Source: Mytilus trossulus
Lineage: Eukaryota; Mollusca; Bivalvia; Mytilida; Mytilidae
Assembly (NCBI RefSeq): GCF_036588685.1
Contig: NC_086378.1
Location: 38,975,578-39,039,577 of the forward strand
DNA length: 64,000 nt
Reading direction: 5' to 3'
The notes under the pieces were generated by a model. The model worked only from the letters and a program-made list of their open reading frames with translations. It was not told the origin of the DNA and did no database searches. Made by a program: the position numbers and the translations under genes. Below, in pieces: positions 1 to 11,917 of the stretch (position 1 is its first letter; each line of letters opens with the position of its first letter).

Positions 1-569
1 TAAGCCCAGGTACAAATTAGAAAACATCAGAACCAGGAGATCCACGCACATTGAGAACAAGTGTGTTGACGTGTATCATCCTTCATTTTCTTTCTAAAGA
101 ATTATTCAGAAAGCGTGAATTTCAAGAACATTTTAAAGACGGTGTTTTCCCCAATTTTTACCCGAGGTTTAATTTGACATGATCTCATCCTACCGGGGAC
201 ATTTTGATCATTGTCAACCTTTCCTGGATAAGGTTGCCAATATGTATACATATATCACATTTTCCCTAAAATATATTACTATCGAAACTGCACTGTCATT
301 CATTGCCTATATTTTCCTGTTTTTCAGTTTGAAATGATTGATCTTTGGAACCTTTCTCGGTTTGAGCTCCATAAGGAAATGTTTGGTACTAATTTTGTTC
401 GTATTCTCGACACACATCTCACTTTAAATGTCTAAGTTAGGTAGTAGATGTTGGACACCTATATTTTATGCAGGGGCGTCATTTGCATTAGAAAAAATAC
501 CTGCTTTCATATGTTGACTCTGTGTACAAAACCTATATTTTAAGGCGTCATTCAGTCCTGTTACGATAG
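1..569. other. Non-coding stretch, nothing recognised
   Basis: AT-rich sequence with no open frame that looks like protein, no clear splice-bounded exon and no inverted repeat that I could see. It leads into a short interspersed repeat at about 570. Confidence 0.5.
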
Positions 570-690
570 TTGTTCTCTATTTGTTTCATGTGTTTGAGCT
601 TTTGATTTCGCCATTTGACTTTCCGTTTTGAATTTACCTCGGAGTTCAGTATTTTTTGTGATTTTACTTTTTGCAATTCTATTTTCTTGT
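570..690 (+). repeat. Short interspersed repeat, family F
   Basis: The segment reading through 'catttgacttt' and 'gagttcagtatttttgtgattttac' recurs at about 13830-13960 and, more diverged and partial, at 21240-21330, all in the same orientation. No coding content is visible. It is a dispersed repeat of unknown class, recognised only from its recurrence in this window. Confidence 0.5.
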
Positions 691-1138
691 GGCTGAAATG
701 TTAGATCGACCCAAAGATGAAGAACTGGATCTTCCATCACTGTATTGAATACATAAACTACATAAGTGTCCTTACAAACAACGGTTTATTGCTGGGTCTT
801 CCCTGTGCTCTTTCTAAATTATTATCATCTATTTTATCAGCAACCAAAGCCGGGCTCCAAAATTATTGTGAAACTGCATATTCTAGAGATGGCGCGAATC
901 AGATATGGATACTAAAAAACTTCTAAAGATCTTTTAGAGTACATACAATATAAGACTCTCTAATCTTGCAATAGTATTAAAAAATTAGGAATTTCTTCAC
1001 CTTACACAATTATTCCCCGTTCCAAACTAAAAGAAACAAATTGAAAGAGTTGGTAATCATTTTATTTCATTAAACAGAATGGCGACCGTCGATACAAGTA
1101 TATTGTATTGGGGAGGGATGAAATCCTACTTTGTAAAG

Positions 1139-1512
1139 ATTTTTTTCTGATCTGAGCGTCACTGATGAGTCTTGTGTAGACGAAACGCGCGTGTGGCGTA
1201 TTGATAGAATTAACGGTACCAATTTTCTTGCACCAGATGCGCATTTCGACAATACATGTCTCTTCAGTGATGCTCGTGGCCAAAATATTTGAAATCCAAA
1301 GCTTTTATAAAAGACGAAGAGCTATAATCCAAAAGGTCCAAAAAGTATAGCCAAATCCGTGAAAGGAATCAGAGCTTTGCATGAGGGAGATACATTCCTT
1401 AATTTATGATAATTTCTAATATAACAGCAAATTTTAATAACACAAAAAAATCCGTATTTTCATGCCAGTAACGAAGTACTGGCTACTGGGCTAAGTTATA
1501 ATCCTGGTATCT
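1139..1512 (+). repeat. Composite interspersed repeat, families C and G
   Basis: Positions 1139-1205 match the end of family C (marked by 'gagcgtcactgatgagtctt' followed by 'acgaaacgcgcg'). Positions 1206-1512 are family G: 'aacggtaccaattttcttgc', 'agatgcgcatttcgacaata', 'gagctttgcatgagggagat', ending in 'gaagtactggctactgggc'. Family G recurs at 20020-20285 and 44200-44690. Open frames on the minus strand here are accidental; the same frames recur with the repeat at 44309-44681. I recall this repeat as very common in mussel genomes. Confidence 0.65.
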
Positions 1513-1524
1513 ATGATAACTTTT

Positions 1525-2330
1525 TCTGATTCAAACAAAAAAATCTTTGAAACTGACATTATTAAGTTGGTTGATTTCTTGATTGAAAACATATTTGTTA
1601 CGTTTGGAAGACGTGTTTTGCAACAGAGTGTCGGAATTACAATGTTCCTCTCTTCTTGCCGACTTGTTTCTTTATCATTATGAGGCTGACTTCATGCAGG
1701 AACTTCTTAGGAAAAAGATAAGAAATTATTAATATCCTTTAACTTTATGTTTCGCTTTATAGATGATGCTCTCTCAATAAATAATTCAAAATTTTGTGAC
1801 AATGTTGAACGAATCTATCTTATCGTACTAGAGATAAAAGATACTACAGATACAGTTAAGTCTTCCTCATATCTTGACTTGCATCTAGAAATTGACAATG
1901 AGGGTCGGTTGAAAATAAAACTTTACGACAAAATTGATGATTTCAGCTTTCCAATTGTGAACTGTCCATTTCTATGTAGCAACATTCCAGCATCGCCTGC
2001 GTAAGGAGTATATATCTTCCAATTGATACGATATTCCAGGGCTTGTATTTCCTATCATGATTTCCTTGCTGGTGGATTGCTGCTCACAAGGAAGATATAA
2101 AACCAAGTGTTCCAAATGGTGAAGTTGAAATCACCCCTTCGTAAATTAGATGGATGCCATCACGAGTTGGTTGACCGTTATGGAATAACCGTTTCTGAGA
2201 TGCTATCAGATATGTTCCTTATGTCGTAACTATAACACCCTCCCCTTTTCTTGAATGCGACCCACCGAATGAGACTATTTACCGGATTTTTAATAATATA
2301 AGCAACACCACGGGTGCCACATGTGGAGCT
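1525..2330 (+). pseudogene. Decayed reverse transcriptase element, copy 1
   Basis: An open stretch at 1747-2004 reads F-R-F-I-D-D-A-L, which matches the (Y/F)IDD catalytic box of a reverse transcriptase. It is followed by a conserved-looking YLDLHLEIDNEG block and a CPFLCSNIPA-like block. Upstream (1600-1700), pieces resembling the LLADLFLY region are in a shifted frame, and part of the region before it is missing. Downstream pieces such as HHELVDRYGI appear in other frames with stops. The element is therefore dead. The IDD-box family resembles Penelope-like or related unusual reverse transcriptases that I recall from molluscs and lancelets, but I cannot assign the class firmly. It runs directly into the 3' tail repeat at 2330-2525. 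Confidence 0.65.
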
Positions 2331-2525
2331 GAATCTGCTCACCCTTCCGGAGCACATGAGATCACCCCCAGTTTTTTGTGGGGTTTGTGATGCTAAGTCT
2401 TTAGTTTTCTATGTTGTGTCTTTTGTACTATTATTTGTCTGCTTGACTTTTTAATTTTAGTCATGGCGTTGTCAGTTTATTTACGATCTATCAGTTTGAC
2501 TGCCCGTCTAGTATCTTTTATCCCT
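2330..2525 (+). repeat. 3' tail of the RT element (family D), copy 1
   Basis: Marked by 'cacatgagatcacccc', 'tttagttttctatgttgtgt' and 'catggcgttgtcagtttatt', ending near 'gtatcttttatccctctttt'. It follows the RT remnant here and again at 8757-8960. Tail-only copies lie at 4390-4500, 15700-15785 and 20795-20985. Its position suggests it is the 3' untranslated part of that retroelement; this is inference from repeated adjacency. Confidence 0.6.
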
Positions 2526-2614
2526 CTTTTGTAATGGTACGAAGGCAGCACAATGTTTTTCAACACAGCACGAAAACATTACATCAATTGGGACAATATA
2601 CCTAATGAGCCTCG

Positions 2615-2765
2615 AAGTGAGGAACTCAAAAGTCGCGTGTAAAACAAAACCTTTGTCAAATTTCTCGTTGCATTGAAGGCCTGTTGGTGACCTCCTGCTG
2701 TTGTCTGCTCTATGGTCGGATTGTTGTCTCTGTGGCACATTCCCCATTTACAATCTTAATTTATT
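2615..2765 (-). repeat. Interspersed repeat, family A
   Basis: The reverse complement contains 'tggggaatgtgccacagag' and 'caacaatccgacc'. Related copies lie at 28655-28720 and 43445-43960, on the plus strand. The 79-codon minus-strand frame over 2508-2747 is part of the repeat and is not taken as a gene. Confidence 0.55.
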
Positions 2766-3300
2766 TGTGTAGTGATATTAGAAATGTAACGCGCCTCTGG
2801 CGTACTAAATTATAATCATGGTACCTTTGATAACTATTTTACAAATTGATGAGCTTAACCATTTGTGGTGATTAGGAGAGTAGAGGAACATAAAATAAAT
2901 TTGTAAAAACTATAAAGCTATTAAATGTGTTCAAAGTATAAAATTTTCAAAGAACTTATTGTGTTAAAAATGGGATTTTTTACCACAAGGAGCCGCATCA
3001 CGAAAGGATGTTCGGGATATGCTAATTTACGGGAAAATTAATCTCATTTCGTATCCCGGAAATTTAACGACATATATGAAAATGCCACAGCTTCGTTACC
3101 AGCTATCATACATACCCAAGTTTACGATATGGACTGAGCTACAGGAAAATACCGTTACCATTACCGCCTATGTAAAAACAATTAAAAGTATTGACCCAAT
3201 TGCTTCTAGCACAAATTCGATGAAACACCTCTTATTATAAGCAGTCATATTGAATCGGTCTCGTGAAATTGTACCCAAGGAATCTTCATTTGCGTTGTAT
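2766..3300. other. Non-coding stretch with a short open frame
   Basis: A 73-codon plus-strand frame (3019-3240) has no motif that I recognise and no Kozak-like start or splice context. Partial family C wording ('gcgcctctggcgtactaaattataat') occurs at about 2788-2820. Nothing else is supported. Confidence 0.35.
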
Positions 3301-3304
3301 CTAT

Positions 3305-3640
3305 AATAAGTTTATTTACTACCACTGGGTTGATGCCACTGCTATTGCACTTTTTATTTCCCAAGGTTTCACCTGCTCTGTAGTCAGCACTTCTGTGGTC
3401 CTAATTATCAATTTACTGTTTACAAAACGTTGATTTTTTTAAATTGTAAGGCTTTTCAACCTCAGAATGATTACCGTAGCTGTATTTGGAAAAACTTTTA
3501 GAAATTTTGGTGGTCAATGCTTTTCAACTACTTACGTTGTTTTGCCTTTTAACTAGTTCTTATTAGAGCGTCACTTATGAGTCTTTTGTATACGAAACGC
3601 GCGTCCGGTGTAGATACAAAACTTCAATCCTGGTATCTAA
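3305..3640 (-). repeat. Interspersed repeat, family C, near full length
   Basis: Reading the minus strand gives the family C order: 'cgcgcgtttcgtatac', 'actcataagtgacgctct', and at the far end a diverged 'cagtggcatcaaccc'. The same order appears on the plus strand at 4770-5035 and 41095-41400. The copy is old, with many substitutions. Confidence 0.6.
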
Positions 3641-3644
3641 TTTT

Positions 3645-4385
3645 CAAACGTCTGTGAGACACTAAAATTATGTGATTAGTTTCAATACATATGTTTTACA
3701 TGTACATCGAAGTTGAAAATATGGTAAAAATATAGAACAATCAAAAAGAAAGAGAGACATTGTTACCATCCCACTCGCCCCAACATTTGAAAAAAAATAC
3801 ATAGAGGGAAAACGAAGAACGTTCAACAATCCATAAATACATGATTTAGAACGAGAGATATTCTGATATTTCTGGGCAGTGATTTTTTTTCTTCCTTTTA
3901 TTCATATCCATACCCAAACAATCGGAATAAAAGGAAGATTATTTTTTTTATATCGAAACATTATAGAATTACAAAGTATGCATATTTAGTAACTACCGTC
4001 GTCGTAGTTCTACTTTCATATCCACAATTTCCAAAATGTGAAACTTACAATATGTTTTTTTAAAACTCCGTTTCACAATTAAATGAACGGCTGTGTCTCT
4101 TACTATTTACTTTGAGAAAACACATATATAGTGTTAACATTTTAACCATATCATCAATGATCATAACTGGACACTTCATTAATGAGCTTCTCCCAAAACA
4201 CGTATCAAAAGCAGATTGTACTCCGTCTTGATGCTCATGTTAGTACAAATTCGATGATAAGTCTAAATCGGTATGTCGTACTCGTGGGGAAAATGACGGA
4301 ATTGTGTATTTTTCCAAAAGGACAGGAACATGTTATTGCAGCAGTATCTGCATATGGGGTACATGTATATACGACCCAGTTGAAA
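3645..4385. other. Non-coding stretch
   Basis: AT-rich sequence without recognisable genes. A 68-codon plus-strand frame at 4182-4388 has no recognisable motif and abuts a repeat. Nothing is supported as a gene. Confidence 0.4.
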
Positions 4386-4389
4386 TAAT

Positions 4390-4500
4390 CCAGAGTTTTC
4401 AATTCATGATTTCCGTGATAGAGGGTTAGTTTTCTATGTTGTGTTTTGTAAATTTTGTTTGCCTTTTGATCGTTTAGTTCGAATTTTTGCATAGTGATTG
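4390..4500 (+). repeat. 3' tail of the RT element (family D), fragment
   Basis: Contains 'gttagttttctatgttgtgt' and a diverged continuation that matches the tail seen after the RT remnants at 2330 and 8757. No RT coding sequence precedes it, so it is a tail-only copy, as expected for 5'-truncated retroelements. Confidence 0.5.
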
Positions 4501-4769
4501 TCACTTAATTTCACCTGATATCACCCCTAGTTTTCGGTGATTCTAATAGACAAAAAGATAAAGGACCTCTTATTGTTGGTGTGTATCTCTCGATGTTAGT
4601 TTGTAACCCTGATCTGTTTTCTCTAAATTGATTTATGACTTTTGAACAGCGGTAAAGTACTTTTGCTTTTATTATCATTTTGCAGATAGCAATGTAATAG
4701 ATATCAAGGTGACTGACTCCAAACTCATAAAACAAAGAGAAACTGATAACAACAATGACAAAATAAAGG

Positions 4770-5035
4770 TACCAGGATTATAATTTAACACCCCAGACGC
4801 GCGTTTTGTCTGAGACTCATCTATGACGCTCAGATTAAAATAGTTATAAAGCCAAATAAGTACAAAGATAAAGCATTGAAGACCCAAAATTCCAAAATGT
4901 TGTGCCAAATATGGCTAAGGTAATCTATTCCTGGGATATGAAAATCCTTAGTTTTTTCGCAAAATTCAAAATTTTGTAAACAGGAAATTTATAAAAATTA
5001 CCATATAATTGATATTCATGTCAACACCATTAATA
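4770..5035 (+). repeat. Interspersed repeat, family C
   Basis: Contains 'ggtaccaggattataattta', 'cgcgcgttttgtctgagact', 'catctatgacgctcagatta' and 'ttgatattcatgtcaacacc'. This is the same repeat found reverse-complemented at 3305-3640 and directly at 14900-15060 and 41095-41400. The 77-codon minus-strand frame (4675-4908) belongs to it. Confidence 0.65.
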
Positions 5036-6428
5036 ACTAAACGAAAAAAAAAACAATATTAAGACGGTTCAAAGTAGTTACTATTATGTAAGAGTTTACA
5101 CGCGGTTATTTTATACGAAAAGAGAGACAACAAACACAGTGACTTACAAAGCTATCATTCGGTGTATCGAGACAGTTTTTATGGTTTCGCGGAACTCTCT
5201 ATATTGCTTGGCAGTGCTGCTATCGAATTAAAAATTGCTGCTGCATTCTAATCTTTAAAATATGTGGAAATAGTAATAATAATAATTCTAAAGATATTGC
5301 TCTTCTTTTTGTTTTCTAATCAAGAGAGTGTCCAAGTTCATTATTTTTGATGATGGTAATGATGAAAGTTATTGATTTCCAAAAGAAAACTTAAGCCACG
5401 GGCTGAAAAAAAAAGTGGACTAAACATGTAAAATTGGTCTCTATTTCTTCAGCAACGTTCGTCGAATGCTGAAACCAAATTGTCGTTTGTCGGTCTGCAT
5501 GGTTTGTCACCGGATCGTGGATGGAATAGAATTCAACTCCATATTTTAAAAATCCATTGTGTTATCAAATGAGCCGGGGAAAAAAGAAAAGAGAAATATT
5601 TCTGCGAAACGAATAACATATCTTCGTGATACTAATATAAAACAAAGCCGTACTTTTTAAGTACCCCCCCCCCCCCCCCCCAAAAAAAATTAAGCATACT
5701 CCTTTCCGAATCGTTATAGACTAAAAGAGCTAATGGAAAGGTGATGTTTTATTGGAAATTCATATTAACTCTAAAAATCGTCCGAAATGATTACAACCTT
5801 TCACAGTAAAAGTTGGTCTTTATGAACACTGTAATTAGTTTTTTTCAATAAGATGTGGACTTTTAAATTTTTCTTCCTTTTTAAAATTTTAAGTAGATCT
5901 CCTCGAAAATCTGCAACCTCATTCTTCACAATTTTGCAGTAACATCAAAACTTCTGATCTTCCTACGCTTTACAATATTGTTCATTGCGATCATTTAAAA
6001 GTTTAAATGATTAACTACATCGTAGAATTGAACAGAGGTAGGTTTTCTTTATTTTACGCGATTCATACAGTTGTTGTGTGTCACCTTGATTTGTATCCTT
6101 TTAATCGATTAATGAGATAAGAACATTTTTTTTTGCATGTGAAAACAATATTGGTTGAGGCCTTCTTGCCTGCTGGAACAACGACGTATATTCTTGTAAA
6201 GAGAAGATACGGAACCCATAACCACGGTCTTCTTGAACAGTTCTTAAATTGTGTGTGCATGGTATATTATAGTTGAATAGTACACATTTGAATGCATGAC
6301 CTAAAAGAATGATTCATTCAGATATAGTGTCTAACTTCGGTTATTCTGGCTCACGCTCTGCTTTGATAGTCCTCGATGGTATGCATCAGTATTTTGAAGT
6401 TCTATTTCAAATCAAGGTTTGTCATTAT
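5036..6428. other. Non-coding stretch with a C homopolymer
   Basis: No gene is supported. A run of about 20 cytosines followed by a run of adenines lies near 5663-5690, flanked by 'tttaagtac' and 'ttaagcat'. This may be a simple-repeat expansion or a MITE remnant. The rest is AT-rich sequence with no clear repeat partner in the window. Confidence 0.4.
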
Positions 6429-6430
6429 AT

Positions 6431-6560
6431 AAATAACACATAGCTGAGAAGGTGCTAAAGCAGATTGGTACACCCAAGAAAACCTTGTCAACCGCGGCGA
6501 TGACAAGGTTGGCAATGTTTTTTCGAGGGGTTATTGCACCCTCTCAGCTGTGTTTTTTGA
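6431..6560. repeat. Palindromic MITE-like repeat
   Basis: Outer arms 'agctgagaaggtgc' (about 6442-6455) and 'gcaccctctcagct' (about 6536-6549) are inverted, with near-matching AT-rich extensions (AACACA / TGTGTT). Inside lies a second perfect 10-bp inverted repeat, AACCTTGTCA at 6481-6490 and TGACAAGGTT at 6501-6510, with a GC-rich 10-nt loop. There is no coding content. The size (about 130 bp) and double palindrome fit a small non-autonomous DNA element. Confidence 0.55.
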
Positions 6561-6565
6561 TTTAT

Positions 6566-7984
6566 AATACTGAATGTCCTAGCATTATTGTCTTTTACAT
6601 ATGAATTTTATTTTAAGTCACGTACATAACAACGTTACGGGTATTAGAAAAATCAACAGAAGTGAAGCAAGATGTTTTATTCTTTTCTTTTGACATTCAA
6701 ATATTAGTAAAAGAATCTGAGCCAAAACGCTGAACTTTCGCATCGTCTTTTATAACTTAAGGTAAATTAAATTCATTGTCCTTTAAATTTTCGATTTTTG
6801 ATTGGTCTGGACAAGAGTGTGACATTTAAAAAAACAATCACCCGCTCAGCATTGCGATAGACAAAATTAACTCGTATTAGCCGATCAAAATATGACATTT
6901 TAACGTGAAGTATAACAATGTGTTGTGCTGTCCTGATTTAACTTCATATCAATCGGGAGGTTTTGACATAACATCCGTTAGGGTGTAATAAATATCTTCT
7001 TGTGGTTGAAGTCTTTTTATTTTCATTTTTATCAATCTTTTCGGTGTTCAAACTACAGTTCATATATGCATTGTTAAAAAACTATGTGAATATAATGTAT
7101 GACATTCTTATTATGAAACTAAAAAATAATAAGGACTTTCAAATTCACAGTCTTCAAATATACAGCATATGATACTATCTTAAAAAAAAACTTTTATGTT
7201 CATTGAATATACAATAACATTCAAATGATATGTTGGCAATGGTAACGAATTGATTATAAAGAAGCTAAAGTGATGGACAACCCTCCAAAATAAAAGCAAA
7301 ACAAATGAAAAGATGACAATCATAAACAAATAAGTTGAAAAACACAGACAACACCGTGCCTAGACAAGAAACAAAATAAAAAAATCCCACTGCAAAATTG
7401 ATAAAACATTAAGCTACACAAACTTCCCCCAAGCCCTCAAAAATGCGGGGTCGAAGCAACTGTAAATAAATTCACCAGAGGCAATGGTACATTTCTCTTA
7501 TTGCAAAATTATTCGTTCACTAATGTAGCTGGTGTAAGAATAAGCTTGTTTTTTGATTTTCTGAGTATGGAGGTAAATATCAATTTCAACAGGCAAAGCC
7601 GCACAACTGTATCCATTTCATTTGTAATTACCTTAAATATTCTAACTCTCTAATAATGATAGGTATTTAAAAGTTGTGATTTTATTTTTATTGATGAGAA
7701 AAATATTCTATGAACCAAACTTACAACACCTGTTACAACTGTGTATTTGCTAAGCAACGAATTACAAAATAAAACTCCTGTGGACATTTCTAAAATGTTC
7801 CGTTATTTTGATTCAGCCTTTCGGTAAAAAAAAAAGTGGACGGGATCAACGGTAACAGTTGTTGGTCATTAGTTTTAAATTTATTACAAGAATTATATAT
7901 TATACAATTTAATTGTTTTAAGTATTTATTTTTTTCTTAAATAATACATTAACCAGATCCGTTATTAATATTATCTTGTATTGT
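6566..7984. other. Non-coding stretch
   Basis: AT-rich, with no open frame over about 60 codons and no clear inverted repeat. A segment at about 7265-7480 ('gtgatggacaaccctccaaa') resembles mussel-type interspersed sequence I recall, but it has no second copy in the window. Nothing further is supported. Confidence 0.4.
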
Positions 7985-8756
7985 TTTGCAGCTACGTTCT
8001 GTTCCAGTCCATCTTGTACAAAGAATACTGTGAAACTGATATTATCAAGATGCTTGATTTCTTGACAACGTATTCATTACGTTAAAGTGTTTTTTTCAAC
8101 AAACAAATAGCATTCTGTGCTAATCTATCCGACTTGTTCCTTTGTTCATACGAGGATGGTGACGAAAAGGAGCTTCTTAGGAAGAATAAATAGACGCTAG
8201 CCCTATCCTTTAATTCTAGGTTCTGATTTCTATATGAGGTTCTCTCTCTGAATAATTCAAAGTTTGTTATTGACTATGTTAAACGCATTTATCCTATCGG
8301 ACTTGCAATAAAGGATATAAAAGATGCAATTAATTCATCTAAAAATTGACAATTAAGGTCAGTTGAGAACAAAAGTTTATGACCAAAAAATTTAAGAGTC
8401 CTAATTGTGAACTTTCCATTTTTATGTAGCAACATTCCAGCAGCGCCTGAATATGAAGTTAATTACTCCCAAATCGTAATCAAGACCTCGTCGTTCCTAT
8501 ATGGATTTCCCTTAAAAGCGGGTTGCTTCTTACAAGAAAGCGTATTAATTACGTTCATAGTCATTAGGTTGAAACAATCTCTTCAAAAATTTTACGGACG
8601 CCATCACGAGTTTCTACACCGTTATGGAATATCTGTTTCGCAGATGACAAAGAATATGTTCGACGTTGCCATAATCCTCTTTCCCTCGAATGTTGCCTAC
8701 CAAATAAAACTTATCATCGAGTTTGTACTAACATGAGTAACATGATGGGTGCCATG
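7985..8756 (+). pseudogene. Decayed reverse transcriptase element, copy 2
   Basis: This is colinear with the remnant at 1525-2330 but more eroded. The region around 8215-8250 that should give the IDD box is frame-broken. A 109-codon frame at 8407-8736 retains NFPFLCSNIPAAPEYEVNYSQ-like and LQKFYGRHHEFLHRYGISVS-like blocks, ending near FPSNVAYQIKLIIEFVLT. The conserved order of blocks in both copies supports a common retroelement. It lacks an intact catalytic region and is dead. The family D tail follows at once. Confidence 0.6.
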
Positions 8757-8960
8757 TTAAACATGATCTGTTTACCCTTCTGGAGCACCTGCAATCACAC
8801 GCGGTTTTCGATGAGGTCTTTAGGTTTTCACGTTATCTTTTGAACTGTTGTCTGTCTATTTGTCGTTTTTGTGTTACAACATGGCATTTTCAGTTTGTTT
8901 TCGATTTATGAGTTTGTATGTACTATGGATATTTTCCGCCTCTCTACTTTTTTGTTGCCT
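8757..8960 (+). repeat. 3' tail of the RT element (family D), copy 2
   Basis: Carries the 'ggagcacctgcaatcac', 'tttaggttttcacgttatct' and 'catggcattttcagtttgtt' landmarks in the same order as the tail at 2330-2525, with more divergence. Confidence 0.5.
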
Positions 8961-10020
8961 ATAACAAAAATAATTATAGTTAGACTTTCGGTCAATGGTA
9001 CAAAAACGAATATATATCAACTATGTGCGTATTATTTATTGTATTGTCTTGTAATCTCTAAATGACTTTATGAACATACAAATGCTATTCTCGGAATCGA
9101 CTAGCTTTAAAATATTGTCTTTTCAAATCAATTCTTTACGAGATGACGCATGTTGAAATCACAAATGACCTGGATCAATGTTGTTTCTTTACTCTGAATA
9201 GATTTGTCATATGTAATAGCTATTAAGATATATAGTACACACTTCTGAATTTCCAATATATGTTCATATAAAACATCACTTACTAGAAAAACAAAGTACA
9301 TATTTACACGTAAAGATATAAAAGTATATATATGGAGAATTTAAAAGCTTTTAACTCATACGAATAAAGTAAACAGACATGTAACTATGTAAGGATTATT
9401 TAGTTTACCGTTTGATAACTTTTTTAAACAATTTGAAAGGAAATTGAAAAACTTCAAATTAGGAGACTCGCATTGCAAAATAAAATACAAAAGATTTTTA
9501 CACAATTATAGCTTTTTGTTTTGCCAGAAAATACGTTATCAAAAGAGACAAAGGTTCCTTTTCCTATTATTAGTTTCCGTTTAATCGAGTTAAAACCATA
9601 ATATGTATAAAAGATATATTGTTATTGCACATATGCATCCACCATTACACAATTATAAATAAATTTTGAAAATATATAGCAAATTATCAGTTTTAAAATG
9701 GCATCATTACGTGTTGGTCATATTTTTGTGAGTATAATCTTTATGTTAAATGAATCTTTAGATTTGTTTAAACGCACAAAATAAAGGCAAAATGTATAAA
9801 ATTCTTCTAAACTTCGTTCATATTTCATTTCTTTTTCAGTTACGATCAAACACTTTTCCTGAGTATATGTGTATGTGTACTATATACCATAGTATAGTCC
9901 TTGACACATTTTGATACACATTTCTAGCTACACGTGTGTCGTATAAGGGACGCTCCTTGTCGTCAATAATCTCATTAACTGGAATGTTCCTGGAATGTTC
10001 ATATTTTTACATATGTCACA
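8961..10020. other. Non-coding stretch
   Basis: AT-rich, with no recognisable gene or repeat partner in this window. Nothing is supported. Confidence 0.4.
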
Positions 10021-10021
10021 T

Positions 10022-10230
10022 AGTCTGTTACAACTTCTAGTTTTCGCAAACATCATATTTGATAAAATGGTATTTGGTTATTTTCCAAACAAGTAAATGT
10101 GTTATTGTTGTTGACAACACATGCTACAAAGTCCGTTACAACTTCTGGTTTTCGAAAAGAACATGTTGGATAAAATTGTCTTTGGTTATTTTCAAAACAA
10201 GTAAATTTGTTATTGTTATTGTTTCAAATG
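10022..10230 (+). repeat. Direct tandem duplication, 108-bp unit
   Basis: The unit starting 'agtctgttacaacttct' at 10022 repeats at 10130 ('agtccgttacaacttct'), and 'aagtaaatgtgttattgtt' at 10091 repeats at 10199, both with a spacing of 108 bp. The copies differ by scattered substitutions and small indels. No coding role is seen; the 74-codon frame across it (10059-10283) simply repeats itself. Confidence 0.65.
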
Positions 10231-11045
10231 CAACAAGACAGGATTGTTCTTGTAAAAGTAGTAAAGTGTGTGTGTCTGAGTAAAATTATTAACTATACAA
10301 TATCCGGAGATAAGCAATTTTTAGTTGCTTTCATTTTATTTGATAATTCTTATGAGACAGTGCTTTTGTCATTGTTTTGCTTTTAATTATGTTTTCGTTT
10401 TGCTGTAATACCGGTATTATGGTATCGTGCTTTTCTTGTACTGATTTATTCGTTCTTCTTCATTTTTTTTTAGAAACAGTAGACTGGGTATGATTGCCAA
10501 TGAAACAAGTATCATGAAGAGATATAGATGTAAAATAAATGTTGAATCCCGTCACATATTCATGTGACTTTTGGATGAATCGCTAATAGTTGTATTTTAT
10601 ATGCATTGCATATTTGTTTATCATTTGAATAAGTTGGTGTTCGTGTCAGAGCGTTGAAAATCTACGAAATCTGGTTTAGGAGCCAGTTAGAGCTTGTCAT
10701 ATTGTTTAGACGCTCATCTTTTTTCGAAAGCTGTATGGTGAACACACATATTATTATCGTGTCCCTTTTGATGTAGTTTTGAATATTATGTTATGGTGGA
10801 AACAGGGAGGTGTGTCAGAAGCCTTTATTTGAGCCCCGATTTTCTTACAACTTCAATATGCAATTAATTCTTTTACAATTTTGCTAATTCAAATTGAATA
10901 TAATAATTATGATCTGGTCACTTCAGTCCAGAAATTCAGTATATCACTGTGACGAAAGTAACATTGACACATTAAAAAGTGTTATTTTACAAAAGATTTG
11001 TGGTAAAACGGTGTACAATGAAAACCCTTACTCACATACTCCCTA
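10231..11045. other. Non-coding stretch
   Basis: AT-rich sequence up to the left terminus of the inverted-repeat element at 11046. No gene or repeat is recognised. Confidence 0.4.
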
Positions 11046-11654
11046 AAGCCCCAGACACACTGTCAAGTTTTGGCTAATCCATGTTGCTACGTTTTTAAAA
11101 CGTAGCGAAACGGCAAAAGACTTCTGCTATATATGTAGACAAGCATGGATCGATACGTGATCGGTCCCGTTTGTAGTGGTCTGCACAATACAAACTTGAC
11201 TAAAAAACGTAGTACGAACGTAAAAAAGCGCTTTAAAACGTAGAAGGAGCGTAGAAATACGTACTAGAAACTTACTTATACATACTAAAACATATTTGAT
11301 TCTAATCATTAGGTATTATTACTTATACATACTTAAACGTATTTGATTCTAATCACTATTATTACGGTTTAGTACGTATCTTCCACGTTTCATACGGTTT
11401 TTGTACGGTATATTACGCATCATGGTACGCATTACTGGGTTTCGTTACGTTTTGCTATGCATTAGTACGTATCTATGCGTATTACTACGCATGGGTATCT
11501 TTTTTTTCTACGTATAATCAAACCACGTGTATCCATAGTTCCCGTCAATTGATTAGGTGTTTCCTCAGTTTAACAACAAGACGAACATACAACGGATGGA
11601 TTTGACAAATTGTGAATTATTGTTACATAGGTATTTAAATAAACCGTTGTCAAG

Positions 11655-11780
11655 TCAAATCCCAGCACCCCAACTCCATAGATCACGAGGTCTTCCTAAT
11701 ATGTATTTAGGCCAATTCGAATAAAATAATTGACCATGGTCATGTCCATCGTCACGAGCCCAAGCCATTGCATGGTGACA
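11655..11780 (-). pseudogene. Exon-like segment c in the ACGTA element
   Basis: On the minus strand, an open segment of about 41 codons runs from just after an AG at 11781-11782 to a TGA at 11655-11657. It is rich in Trp, His, Gly and Arg (for example WARDDGHDHGQ, YSNWPKYILGRPRDLW) and does not look like translated AT-rich noise. It follows segment b on the same strand after about 140 bp, which could be a short intron. I do not recognise the protein. It could be a captured host exon, a transposon gene exon, or chance. Confidence 0.3.
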
Positions 11781-11917
11781 CTTGTTTTAATGGACTTGAC
11801 ACCTCGTGATTTGTTTGACTTATACTTTTCTATATTTTTCTTTCTGTTTTTCATGTTTAATCAATTGAACAAACACAGTATAGAATACTTTTTCATAGTT
11901 TGCAAAATGTTAATTAC

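Noticed and set aside
1062-1283. Minus-strand frames with MSKCASGARKLVPLI-type peptide
   Set aside because: The same peptide recurs at 44309-44681 because both lie in the family G repeat.
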